Positions 1 through 11,700 of a stretch of DNA of 64,000 bases are shown here, in pieces; the first letter of the stretch is position 1, and each line of letters starts with the position of its first letter. A program made the translations under genes and the position numbers. The notes beneath the pieces are model-generated. The model was not told the origin of the DNA. It made no database searches and saw only the letters and a program-made list of their open reading frames with translations. This DNA is from Tenebrio molitor (lineage: Eukaryota > Arthropoda > Insecta > Coleoptera > Tenebrionidae), in contig NC_091053.1 of assembly GCF_963966145.1 (NCBI RefSeq), forward strand, positions 806,001 to 870,000. The letters are read 5' to 3'.

Positions 1-1881
1 GCTCAAACAGGGTCTCGATGGAGCCGCCATAATCTGAAATTATTTTTTTCGACTTTTTACTCGAATCTGCGGTTCTCCATTAAAGAGATTCACCCTGCTG
101 CGATTTTCACACTAGTTTTAAAATTCCCCAATGAAAATATTTGCGTTTTCACAACCAGTCAAAAGAGTCTGAGCCCGAGCTTTGGAAAATTTTTAATTTT
201 CCGTAAAAATATTTTTCTACCTCGTCACATAAAAGCAAACCGCAGTTTTTGTTTAATACCCTATAAAGTCACACTTTAAGGTCTTTGTATAATTTAGTTA
301 ACAAAATTACATCGCTTTTTTACGCCCCACGTAATGACCTCGGAGGTCTCAACTTCCAAACTTTACGAGTCATAAAGTCAAAACAAATGAAGATAACAAA
401 AGTTTTCCGCTTATTTCGTATTTAATAAAAATGATAACAAAAATCGTTGGCACAGCAACAGTTGTTTGGCAATTGCAAAAAAGCTTCGTTCGTTATGAAA
501 GCACCTGTTAATTCACAATATTATGAAATACATTTTAATTGATGCGACGTGTCCAGTTATTGCAACAGACAACCCAGTCGATATTTAATTTGCTGCGAAT
601 AATTAAAATTCAATTAAAATCTAATTATTTTTGTGAATATTTAATTTAAAAATACACCACAAATACGTAGTTTGTGTTAAAAATTTCCACTGTTATCATT
701 TTCGACGGTGTCACCGTCTAAGTTCCAACTAGATAGAATATTTAAACTGTCGTTAATTAGTTCGCTTTTCGCTGGTTTGATCTCAGCTAGGAAGCTCATT
801 TATTAATTAATTAAAGTGAACAACAAAATTACTAAGACAGTAAAATATGTATTGCGTAGCCATGCGCCCACCTCTACTTGCATCTTCCGCACCAAGCTCG
901 TAGTTACACAGTTGATCTAATTCAAACAAACTCTTTTAATCAAGTTTCTTTTTGATTTGAATCTGATCCGAGCCAATTAGAACAAAGTTGTGAGATGAGA
1001 GTGGTCGAGAATGTTGCCATCTCAGGTCGGAATCTTTGTTTGAGCAGTCCGACTTGACCTTAGTTCCCAACTGACATTAGAGTAGTGAAGTATAATGCGG
1101 CGAGCTTACTGTACTCCGTTCACGTTTGACAAAGCTACCAACTGTCTGGTCTCAACCGCGGAAAGTATTGGTTTCTTCCTCGGGGGAAATCATCCCAATT
1201 TTTGTCTTTTGAGGGCGATATTTATACCGAATGCAGACCGTAATTGAATTTCTTTGACGCGGACATGACATAATGAAAAATACATATTTTTCTTTCCTGC
1301 GACGGCTACAAAGCGACGATTGTGGCGGGATCTAAGGGCATTAGTGAACAAGCTCCAACCTGTCAAATGTGATAATTATTTTTCAAATTGGTGCAGCACG
1401 AAACCTGCAATCCTGCAAGATCTAGTTAAAATCCAATAATCTTGATCGGATTAACTCGAAGAAAAACTACAAAACTTGTGTTTACAATTTTGCTGAGGAG
1501 TAATTTACATAATTTCTCCATAGAGTTTCCAAATAATTATAACTCCAGTTGAGAAAATAATTAAAGTGTAAATTGCACATTGTACGACGGCTGCGAACTA
1601 AATTTGAATTAATTCGAGCTGTACGTTATGCGTGGTGCAGCTGAAGCTGTCGATGCAAATTGTTCTTTGTTTTCACCAAGTGCAGGCTCGTATTAAAACA
1701 TAAATTAGCGCTTAACTGGGAAATATTTCATTGCCCTTAACCCCAAATAGTCCAATCATTTTTCAGTCGTTAATTATAATAGTACGAACAAATATACATA
1801 TATGACACTGTCATTCGAAATTGGAACATTTCGCGGCGCGCTTTTGAACTGTAATAATAGGTACCATGAGATCGAAAAAAA

Positions 1882-2125
1882 TAGAGTTGGCTGTGACCAG
1901 AAATGTATTTCAGTTGGAAATTCGTTAAAATGTCAATTATCAGATGTCAGTCCTAAAAATTAGGTTAGTAATTTTGAGAACGTAGAAATCTTGATTTTCA
2001 TAAAGGTGTGAATTATGTGTGACCTGTTGTAAAAGAATCATCAGGAGCTCTAATCGTATTTACGAACTAGAGTAAATGTTCGAAATGTCTGCCTTCAGCT
2101 TCCAAATGCTCTTAGCTTCATGTTT
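1882..2125 (+). repeat. Dispersed repeat, copy 1
   Basis: Shares long near-identical blocks with 8952-9143, including 'AGAAATCTTGATTTTCATAA' / 'TGAAATCTTGATTTTCATAA', then 'GGTGTGAATTATGTGTGACC', and 'AATGTCTGCCTTCAGCTTCC'. This copy has about 50 extra bases near its start. No terminal repeats or coding potential were recognised, so the class is unknown. Confidence 0.7.
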
Positions 2126-2602
2126 TCAAATGACCTTCGCAAAGTCGGGATATCAATTAAATTGCAGTTTTTGGACACGTTATTTTTCAGGTATAGAGAA
2201 ACAAAATAATCATTAATCATGGCCATCTCGATTTTTTTATTTTCGATCGCAGGGTATAAGAAGACGTGTTGTGGATTGCCTGGAATAAAAATAGACTCAG
2301 AAGAAAGTGTTGCATAAATTCGTAGTGGCAGTTTCAGAATTGCTAGAATGTCATTTTCTTGAGTAAATTGTGCGACAGTGGCGCCGTCACTCGCGACAAC
2401 CCTGCTTTTCGTCTAGATCCGTCAGTCGATCGAAAATTGACGTTTCATTTGTGGAATTGTGCAATCCGAGGGGCGCACGCACGACTTTTTACCGTTTCGG
2501 ATCGTCAATATTTATGTAAAACTTGGCGGAGTCGACTGTTTATTCGTGTCCCGGAACAAAGCACGGTGCGGTTGAATTTTAGCTAATTTAGAGAGAAAAT
2601 AT

Positions 2603-2608
2603 TTTATT
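2603..2608 (-). promoter_or_regulatory. Candidate polyadenylation signal AATAAA
   Basis: An exact AATAAA on the minus strand, 67-72 bases after the stop at 2675. This is the nearest one downstream of the proposed last exon. AATAAA is frequent in AT-rich DNA, so this is weak evidence. Confidence 0.3.
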
Positions 2609-2674
2609 TCGCATTGAGAAAACAATTACGCCGCGGCGAGTAAACAAAAATACGAAATTAACCGTTCGCCAAAG

Positions 2675-2751
2675 TTAAACGTTCATCGAATATCTCCCAA
2701 AGCAAACACACCAACTTACGACAAAGAAGCACGCGAACAACTCCGAGGAAT
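2675..2751 (-). CDS. Beat-like gene, probable last coding exon 6: hydrophobic C-terminal tail and stop
   Basis: Residues 263(split)-287. The acceptor is ...GGGCCAG ending at 2752, with a weak pyrimidine tract. With the one base left from exon 5 it reads D-S-S-E then '[14 protein letters not shown]', then a short G-R-Y-S-M-N-V tail and TAA. A small-residue segment (A-A-D-S-S) followed by a hydrophobic stretch at the very end resembles a GPI signal or a C-terminal membrane anchor, as in several Beat proteins. Evidence is the phase match and the composition only. The true last exon could instead lie beyond position 1, or the protein could end at 5242. Confidence 0.55.
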
Positions 2752-5700
2752 CTGGCCCACGGAAATTCCATATCAAGCCAGACCACGTGCTTGAGATATT
2801 AAATACTTTGATTAGTCCCGCGCGGGTCCAGGACCGGGGTGAAGAACGCGCCCGCAAATTTCATACCCGAATTAAAAATTTTAATATGCAAAAGGTGCAC
2901 GTGTACAGGGCGGTTCGGGGGCGAGAGGACCGCCGAAAGGGGCGGCAAGGTACAGTCAGCGAAAAAGCAACACGAACAAATAGAAATTGCAGATTTTGAT
3001 GAAACTTTGTTGAAAACGGTGAAAGTTTCGATAATATTGGTCTTCAAACCAGGCACGACAACACCGTAACACAGTGCCCACATTTTGTCCCACACGATGA
3101 GCGATTCTCTCTTTCAAATTGAGTTACGCGCTGCTAATGGGCTATATTTTCTTATGAAGGTTCGTTTTGCAGTTTAAGGTCATTATGTCGTTTTTAGATG
3201 ACCTTTGACACACTTTGCCAACAAACACAAATGTAAGAAAAGCGCCAAGCTGGAGTCTGCGGATGCTTTTTTTCCGGCTGTACAAACGTGAAATTTTTAT
3301 TCCGTCTGGGGTGGTACTCGCCAATTGCCTCAAATTAAGCCAACAATGGAGAGCAAAGCTGTACAAATTGAACGTTGCTGGCGGATTGCCCGAAGGTGTT
3401 TTGTTTTTGTTAAATATAAAAGCATTATTATTACGAGGCATAAATTAAAACGTTTTGAAAGTAGGGGGAAGTTACGTCATACATATTTACGATGACGATT
3501 CGTTAACATATTTTTTATAATTATTTAAATGAAGTTAAATAAATTGTCAAAGCTCAAATCAGTAGATAAATAATTTGAATTTGAAACATTTGAAACAGCA
3601 ACAGAATTATTAATGAATAATGCGTGATTTCATTTATTTTAATCGAGATAGGGTTGGCGTTTTTATGATTATGAAATTAATTAGTGAACAGTGACACCTC
3701 AATTAAATAAATATTAGCTGCAGTTAAAAAAATTGCGCGTTGCAACTTTGGGGCGAGGAATGAACGATAATGAAAAGCCGTAAAAAATTTCAGCAGCAAT
3801 AGCATAAAAGTACTACAACGATTCAAACTTTGAAAACAACATTCTACAGCTAATGAAACCGTGCTTTTAAAAAGTGATTAAAAGTTTTTAAATACGTCTT
3901 TAATGCCGGCGGCAAGACAATAATAAAACTCGAATCAAACCGAGGCACCTATTTTGCAATTTAACGAGACTTATTAACGATACACAAGTCGCAATCAGAG
4001 TTGTACTTAGGAGAATCGTTAGAAGTGCAAACTACCAAATCTAGGATCGGGGGAATGAAAATTAACTCAGGACTAAGAACAATGAGTTCTTTGTTATTTT
4101 ATCAATCTAGATATATAAAACTGAATGTTTGTTTGTTTGTATATTTTGTATGCAAATCTAGAGTTTTACTCCGATCTTGATGAAATTTTGTACACTTGAT
4201 CTTCAAAACAAGAAGAAAATTACTGCCTACTTTAATTTTACAAAAACCACCCCCTACTACCATTTTCAACCCTGTTAAGAAAAAAAGACAGTTTTTTCGA
4301 GTTGGAAATACCCTCACCTTCACCCCTATTTCAGTATTTGAGTATATCGTCACCTTGACACCCACAAAAAGCAACCCCTATTATCATTTTTAAGCCTGTT
4401 AAGCACAAAAAACGTTTTTTCGAGTTGGAAATCGCGTTTGCATGATATGTTCAGGTGTCATAGTTACATTTGGTTGTTTATAAAAGTAGCAATTTCGCAA
4501 AATGTGTTTGAATGATTGTGTTTTACCGGAAGATGTCTTAAATGAAGCAGAACAAGCTTCAAATAGCTTAATATTGGAAAAATCAAAAGGCAGGTATCTG
4601 AAATCAAACGAAACAATCAAACAATAGGAGGATCTAAATAAGGTTACAACTGAAAATAAAAGTGTTATGTTGGCGTATTTTCATGAATTGGTAAGTGATC
4701 ATAGTGTTAGTTTCTTATCGTATTGATCTTTTTGTTTATATAGTCGGAAAAAAAGTAGCTACAGTAAAGTTTTAATTATTCTTCGTAAAAAGACAAACTT
4801 CATATTGAAATTACTGCGTTTATCACAATACATGAAAGTAGAAACAACATAATTTTAAAACATTCTGAAATTTGCGGGCGAAGCCGTATCGTTAGGTAGA
4901 GAGAACCTGGGAGTAGTGACCGTCACAGAGTAGGGAGTAACGTAATAGAATACGTATGTGAATGGTCCCCCACTCAGTCTGTCTGACCACGCCCATACAG
5001 TGGGTAGAGACGATGGAGATATTCAAGGTCACAAATGCGATGAAAAAGGAATCTGCATGTTTCTCTTTCTCTGATGGAGTGATTGTGAAGCAATATCTTG
5101 GACGGTCACGGGAACTACTCTGCAAATGGCCATCACAACAACAACAACTGTATTGGAATTTTTGTTGTTATTTTGAGGTAGTTAAATTCGCTTTTGCTTT
5201 GAGCTTTAAGAACGCCCCGAATTCTTGTATAAATTCTTGTTTTAACATTTGAAACATGTGTTACCTGCGGCATCCCTGGTGCGAAGCTCCGAAGACGGTC
5301 TCGGCCTCGGCTTCTCCTCTTCAAGAATCAGCTCGACCTCCCTCTTGTACAAGTTGAACAAGTTCGCGACACATTGCAGACGAGCTTTCCCACCTTCGAA
5401 CGTACTGCTATCAATTTCGAGCTCCAGAGCTGACTGGGTAATAAACGGTTGCCGACGGTTCTCGGTTACTATGGCGTTCGGCAGTGGAATGTATTTAACC
5501 GAGCTTTCGTTTATCTGAAACAATTTCGCCTGTCAGTTTCCGACTAGGAAAAAAAAAAGAAAATGCGAAAATGCCACTCAAAAGGCGATGCAAAAGGAGC
5601 CGTCGCCTCACAACACTAAATTATTAACCGACTTGGGTAATTTAATTTTAGCTGAATCTCCGCGGAATTTAAGCCTACAGGTGGTAAGAACCGCGTCGGA

Positions 5701-8700
5701 AGGGCTCAGGATCAGCTTAGCACCCTCTCTGGAATGATAATAATAGCGAGGGTTGGCCGGATTGGTCTTCAATTAGAAAGGCCCAAGCGGGTAAACAAGA
5801 AGTTACAAAATAGATGAATTTGGAATGAGATTGATTTATTATTAGAGTGCGGTGATATTTGAAAGCGTCGATCAAAGAAAATTATTTGAAAAATGTTTTT
5901 GGTTGAAAATGTTTATGACAAAAGCGAGACCACGAAATACCAACTCGGTTATTTAAAAAAAATTATAGGAAACATAATTCAAGCGCGGCCTGTCGCTCTC
6001 GCTTTGCGCATCAAACAGGCCTTGTTTGATTAGAGGGCATTGTCAACACGCCGCCACCGCGATGGAACCGCCCCCACCCCCAAGTGACAACGACACCTAC
6101 CGATTAATCACTCCAAGTGCGTTGCCAACAAAAATACACCGTTAACTACATTTCATTAGTTATTAGGAGAGTGAAGTTGAGTGCGGCCCACAATATATCA
6201 TTTCTTGTTTACTGTGGCGTTATTAAATTTAAATTTATGGCGGCAATTGCATTTGTCATTTTAATTGTTACATACTTGCTTGCGTTTGCTGAATTCAAGT
6301 GGGCCGTAATTAATTAACAAATTAAATTAATGGGGGTGCTTGTCGGCCGCATCAACGTCATTTGATGGATAAACGCTTGGCCAACAATTTACTCCACCAG
6401 GGGGGTGGATACCAACCCCATCGACAGGAGATACACTTAAAGAACGTTGCAAAACAATGAATGGGTACGTGTCGGGGCAAATAGACTGCTTTATACGGGT
6501 TCGCTATAATATCACGGTGGAGGGTTGTGAAAATTTCATACGGAGAGGGTGGAAGGCCGAAACACATTTACACACACAATCGTTTCTTTATACGACGAAT
6601 CGGAACCGGTGGCTTATATCAGGGTTGGGGTAAAGTGACTCGCCATTCAGGGCTGAAGGGATGATTCTTTCACTTTATAATTACATCCAACACCCTACCC
6701 TGAAAAAATCGTACAGCTTGCACAAATAGAGCCAGAAATACTTTTGAAAAAAAACTGAAGATTTGAGTGTGTTTAGGTAAGTAACTGTCTTATTGAGGGA
6801 ATTTGCTAAAAGTTATTTGGGAAGCTTATCCGAGCGGCCGCCAGAGTAGCGCTGCACCTAAGCCCCACCCATAGTTTCCCCCACCATCGACGCACACACC
6901 CAGGGATAAAAGCGCGAGCGCTCCCGCGAATCGTCAAATCCAGTCTTGGCGTCTTCTGCCTCATATCAATTAAAATTAGTTAAATTGGTATCGCATTTAA
7001 GTATAGGAGGATTTTCTGGGTTAATTATTCGCTGAAATGCCAATGATTTAATTATTTGGTATGAAGGGTAAATAAAAATGGGGATAATAATTAAGGTTTG
7101 ATAAAGCGCCATTCAAAACAAAACTCATTTATCAGGTATTTTCATGCTAACCCTTATTAAAGCGAAGGCACCTGGATTGAATCCATGAATGGGTGGAGTG
7201 TGCAATGAAACATGAATAATTCTCCGTCGGCAATATAAATGATAGTCAAATCTCCATTCTCCTAAAAATGAAATACGAGCTTTCCTAATTTATAAATTCG
7301 CATAATAGCAGCTTTGAAAGCGGCGCTTGCAAAAAGCTCACCACTCCATCGTAATTTTTTCATTAGGATTTAATTCCGGCCCCGAAAAGAATAACAGAAA
7401 CGGAATCAAACGTTTTGATGGATGAGTCGTCGGCGACTTTGAAATCGCCGCTTCAGCCTAACCCCATTAATGTCACTATCAGAAGCGCAATATTTCGCTA
7501 CAATTATAAAAAGCTCAACATCCGTTTACAGCCGTGTAGGTCTTAGAAAAGCTGGTTATGTCACGAGGTAATAAAGTCGAGTTTAAATTTAATTTACGGC
7601 GCACCTAACCGTATTTTCCGCCTTTTCATCACGTATTTTTTGCCCGGAGTTGAGTGACTCGTGTGATGGCGAATATGCTAGCCATAAAGGGCTCCCCCGA
7701 CTAGGCCTCGGAACAGGTTAACTCAGATTATATTCTTTTAACCCCTCGGGTGCTGTGGTCCTCCGAGTTGGAAGTGTGTCAAAGCCGAGACTGCTTTACG
7801 TGTTTATGATCTCATTTATTCCATGAAACTTGCGTTACCACAACCAAGACATCATCTGAACGGGGCTTAACCAATGTGTTTTCTTGCTGTCGAGCGCCTT
7901 TCCACCAACGTTCTCTTGCAACGCACAAAATCCCGACGATTTTCCTAGCGAGGTTCGGTTGCGACTCAAGGTCAAGTCTATTGTATTGCTCTGCGAACAA
8001 CCTTGAATTGCACAACGAACCTCCATAAGAAAAAGCACGGGATTTTGTCTGTGCGTTCTAGGTATTGTTGTTTTCTCTTTGGTGTTTTGTAACATGCGAT
8101 CAGGCTTTGCAAAAAACGTATCTTTTGAACGCTTTATCAGAATGGCACAGATCGAAATATCTGTAAACATGGCCGTTTATTGGTCGGAGCTTTATTAAGC
8201 GCTCTCTACATTCACGCTTTTTATCCGGCGTTCGCTTTCCATCACGAGCGCCAATATTTCACCAGGGCAACGGAAAACAAACGAAGCTCAAGCTGAAAGA
8301 AATTATGAATAATTTTCAATTTGGAAATTCCAGCGTTCAAACGTTTCCCGTGCATATGAGTTCGTGACTTTAATTTTGATCGGGAGGATCTTTCAACTTC
8401 TTAGGAGTGTCAGAAGCAGGACCCGAGCTATCTACGTGACTTCATTATTGTCACCGCAGGCGTTTTTCTTCGTGAAACTTTATAACATCTTTTCATTTTC
8501 TTCCCGAATATGTGGATATTAACTTAGGCAGACAATTTGCAGGGAATCGATGGCAAACAACGCATCCACTCGCAGGCTATTCCCCAACCCCTCGGAGAAA
8601 AATCAAGTTGGACGAAAATAATTGGAAACGCATCCGCACCATCACAAAATCATAACTGCTTTCAGATAACGAAATTAATTATCTCGCCGCCCAAATTCTG

Positions 8701-11700
8701 CTTGTTTTGGTTTATTTTGGGAGATAATAGAGTTGCGAAGCAAGTTTGCACTTTAAAATTCTTTCCTGCGATGAGTACAAGTATTTGTAAAATAAATTTG
8801 CCGGCAAGTTAAAGTTCCAGGAACTTCCTGTAATGGGAGAAATTTCATTTCAATTTTGTACGACCGTGAGAAAAATATCAGTTAGGGGACAGTGCAAATA
8901 CATTTTAACAAACATTTTGTGGAGAGAAGGAAAATACCCTGATCGAAAAAAAAAACAATTAGGGTTGGCTGTGACCACAAATTTCAGCTGGCAATTTGTG
9001 ATTTTGAGAACGTTGAAATCTTGATTTTCATAAAGGTGTGAATTATGTGTGACCTGTCTGTTGTAAAAGAACCATGAGGAACTCCAATCGTACGAACTAA
9101 AGTAAATGTTCAAAATGTCTGCCTTCAGCTTCCAAACAAAATGCTACTCTCTTCGCTCCATGTTTATTCAACGGTGAGCACGCAGCTTGTTTATAAATCG
9201 ATCCAACGATCAATATTCAGAGAGGTTATGTTGGTGGGGCTTTTATTGTCAAGGGGTTCATGCACAACAGACACATGATAAATAAAAAGTGCAAATCTTT
9301 TTTAAGAATCAGCTGAACTGTACCAAATGATAGGTTAGTAATATTTTTTTCGATTAGTGTTTGTTATCAATTTCCTGCTAGTTCGAGCTGCACTCCTTGC
9401 AGTAAAGTCAGCAGCCCTTGGCAACGCAACCACCGTGTATGAACAACCCCCAGGATCACTTTATCGACCAAATAGCTTAATGTGTTTGTGTTCGTCGTCG
9501 GCGATACCTTCGTGTTTAACGGCATTATTATTAAAAAGAGAAATGGTGGATGTAATAAATTGGTCGCCGTTATTACCATCGATTCGTCTGGAAGACAAGA
9601 AGCGAAGCTGTTGCCGTCTTCGTCTGATATTTATGTGAGACAGGGGTCCGTTTCCACTTACCTTTTTCCCGTTGAGCGACCAGGTGATATTGACTGGTGG
9701 ATACGAAGGAGGTGCCGTGCAGTTCCCCCGGATGGTGTAACCCATCTCTAATAGATCTTTTTCGAACGTCATGACGGGGTCTTCCTCGGGGACATCTGCA
9801 AAAGGAGGAACACATTAACTCCGGGTTTAAAGTGCCAAAAGGGATAGACCCGGATTTAACCCCCTCCTAAGCTCACTTGTTTATTTTTGAACAATATCAG
9901 AAACAAGTTGGGAGTCGAAGGATGATTAATTAGAAGGAACGATTTTGTTCTTGTTAAAAATGCTAATAAATCATCCCGGATTTGAGTTTTTTGCCGTCCG
10001 GAACATTTTTTATGCGAAGTTTCAAGCGAAAGTATTTCAATTACCTGGCAACTCCCCACGTCAATTTTTAAAAAACCAACAAAAATTTAATCTCGTCGTT
10101 GCAAAAAACTTTCAATAATGTCATAATCTCGAACGGGATTACATTCATAAATAATTAGCAAAACATCCGCGTTTCTGCGTTTGGGGCGAACTTTCCAAAC
10201 AATAAGGAGGTGAAGTTGTCGAGAAAACTTGAAACGCCGAGAATTGGGCTATTTTTTCTCGTTGCAAGCTAACACATAAATCGTGCTATTTTATTGGTAC
10301 TAAAGAATCGCTTCATTTAACATCGAAGTTATTTGTGTGTTTGGCAAGCTAATCCCTCTGCAGCTCCGTCATCCTCACACTTTTAATTATCGCAACTTCG
10401 CGTTTTGCAACTTCCACCCAAGAAAAAAGACCGCTGGAAGTTCTACCACAACGATAAATCCCCTTCTTACCAGCCGCCGGTGCAAAACACATAAAATTTA
10501 TTAATTTCTGCATGCCTCGATGGTGGAACTGTTGACCTGAAAACTTTCTATTTAAACGGGTGGAGTGGTGGAATATTGAAAGGAAGCCACTTACTGGGGC
10601 AACTAGTAACAAATGGTGGCGCTTTCTACTTGACAGGCTGATGCTTTCAGACAGGTTACCCATATCTCAGCGCCAGCCATTACTCATGGGGTTATGCGAC
10701 ACGGGGACGGTGTCAGTTTGTGTTATTCTAGGCCAGGACTCTAACCCCTCGGATTATTAACACTCAATCTCCAAAGGGATCATTCCGAGTGAATGCATTA
10801 TGCAGTCAGTCGAAAGATTATTAGAGAAAAAAATATGTAACTGATAGGATGTGAAAGTATATTATATACAAGGTGATTCACGAGTAATAATGACCCCGAG
10901 GGAATTAAGAATGCAACCCACAATACATTTGGAACGTAAAGCTGGATCCGGACGCGGTAAAAATCCAGCTTTACGTTCCAAATGTATTGTGGGTTGCATT
11001 TTCAATTCCGTCGGGCTCGTTACTACTCGTGAATCACCTTGTATTAGGTATATGTACTAGATTCTGCCTCGAGAGATAAAAAATTGTTGCGCAGACATCC
11101 TCGCAAAGGACACATTAAAATCTCGGAGAAATTAGACTTTTCGTCAGATCCGGTGTGGCGCAGGAGCAAGTTGAATGGGTTAATTTCCTCGGCATGTCCT
11201 ACTTTATGTGCTTTTTACACGCTTTCCACTCTGGATCCGTGGCAGTGTTATATGTTACAATTTCCATCCCATAATCCGGGTCTCTCTATCCTTTGAGCCA
11301 ATCTACGCCCTATCGCGGTCGAACTTATGGCTGAGGCCCTATTAAAGCTTCCCAGTTCTCCGTCCCTGGCCGACCGACTAATCAACCAAGCCGGCTTGAT
11401 GGATCGGCCCCAGCACACAACGAATAAATCTTTATCACGTTGGTTTTTTTACGCCGAATTTTACATGTATTGAATCCGGTGTAGGCTGGCGCGGATGCAC
11501 GTTCCGCCGGATATCATGCACTTCTTCCATTCAAAGTTTTTCCGTCTTGAACTCCGGAAATACATCCACATCTCGGGTTATGATCAGGTTGATTCATTTT
11601 TTATTAGGGCGACGGCTGCTGATGGGAAATGGAAAAACTTAACGAGAAAATACAACCCCAGGACTGGCACATCTTCTAATTCGGGAGCAAAATATTTCTG

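Larger units (their letters stand above)
1..2674. other. 3' flank of the Beat-like gene; no gene recognised
   Basis: AT-rich DNA with no coding pattern I can support. It contains one copy of a dispersed repeat (1882-2125, listed separately). If exon 6 is right, the part just below 2675 is 3' UTR. Confidence 0.5.
2752..5264 (-). other. Intron 5 of the Beat-like gene
   Basis: GT at 5264-5263 and AG at 2753-2752. It holds a fragment related to a MITE seen complete at 50.8 kb (about 2990-3118), a dispersed short motif at about 3150-3185, and a Helitron-like element (4105-4890). No other gene was seen. Confidence 0.55.

Noticed and set aside
6840..6960. Possible promoter (GGATAAAAGCGCG followed by a CAGTC word)
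   Set aside because: Spacing and motif quality are poor and no coding exon follows.
9367..9751. Open frames on both strands around exon 4
   Set aside because: Shadows of the real exon, or extensions of it past the strong GTAAGT donor at 9661.
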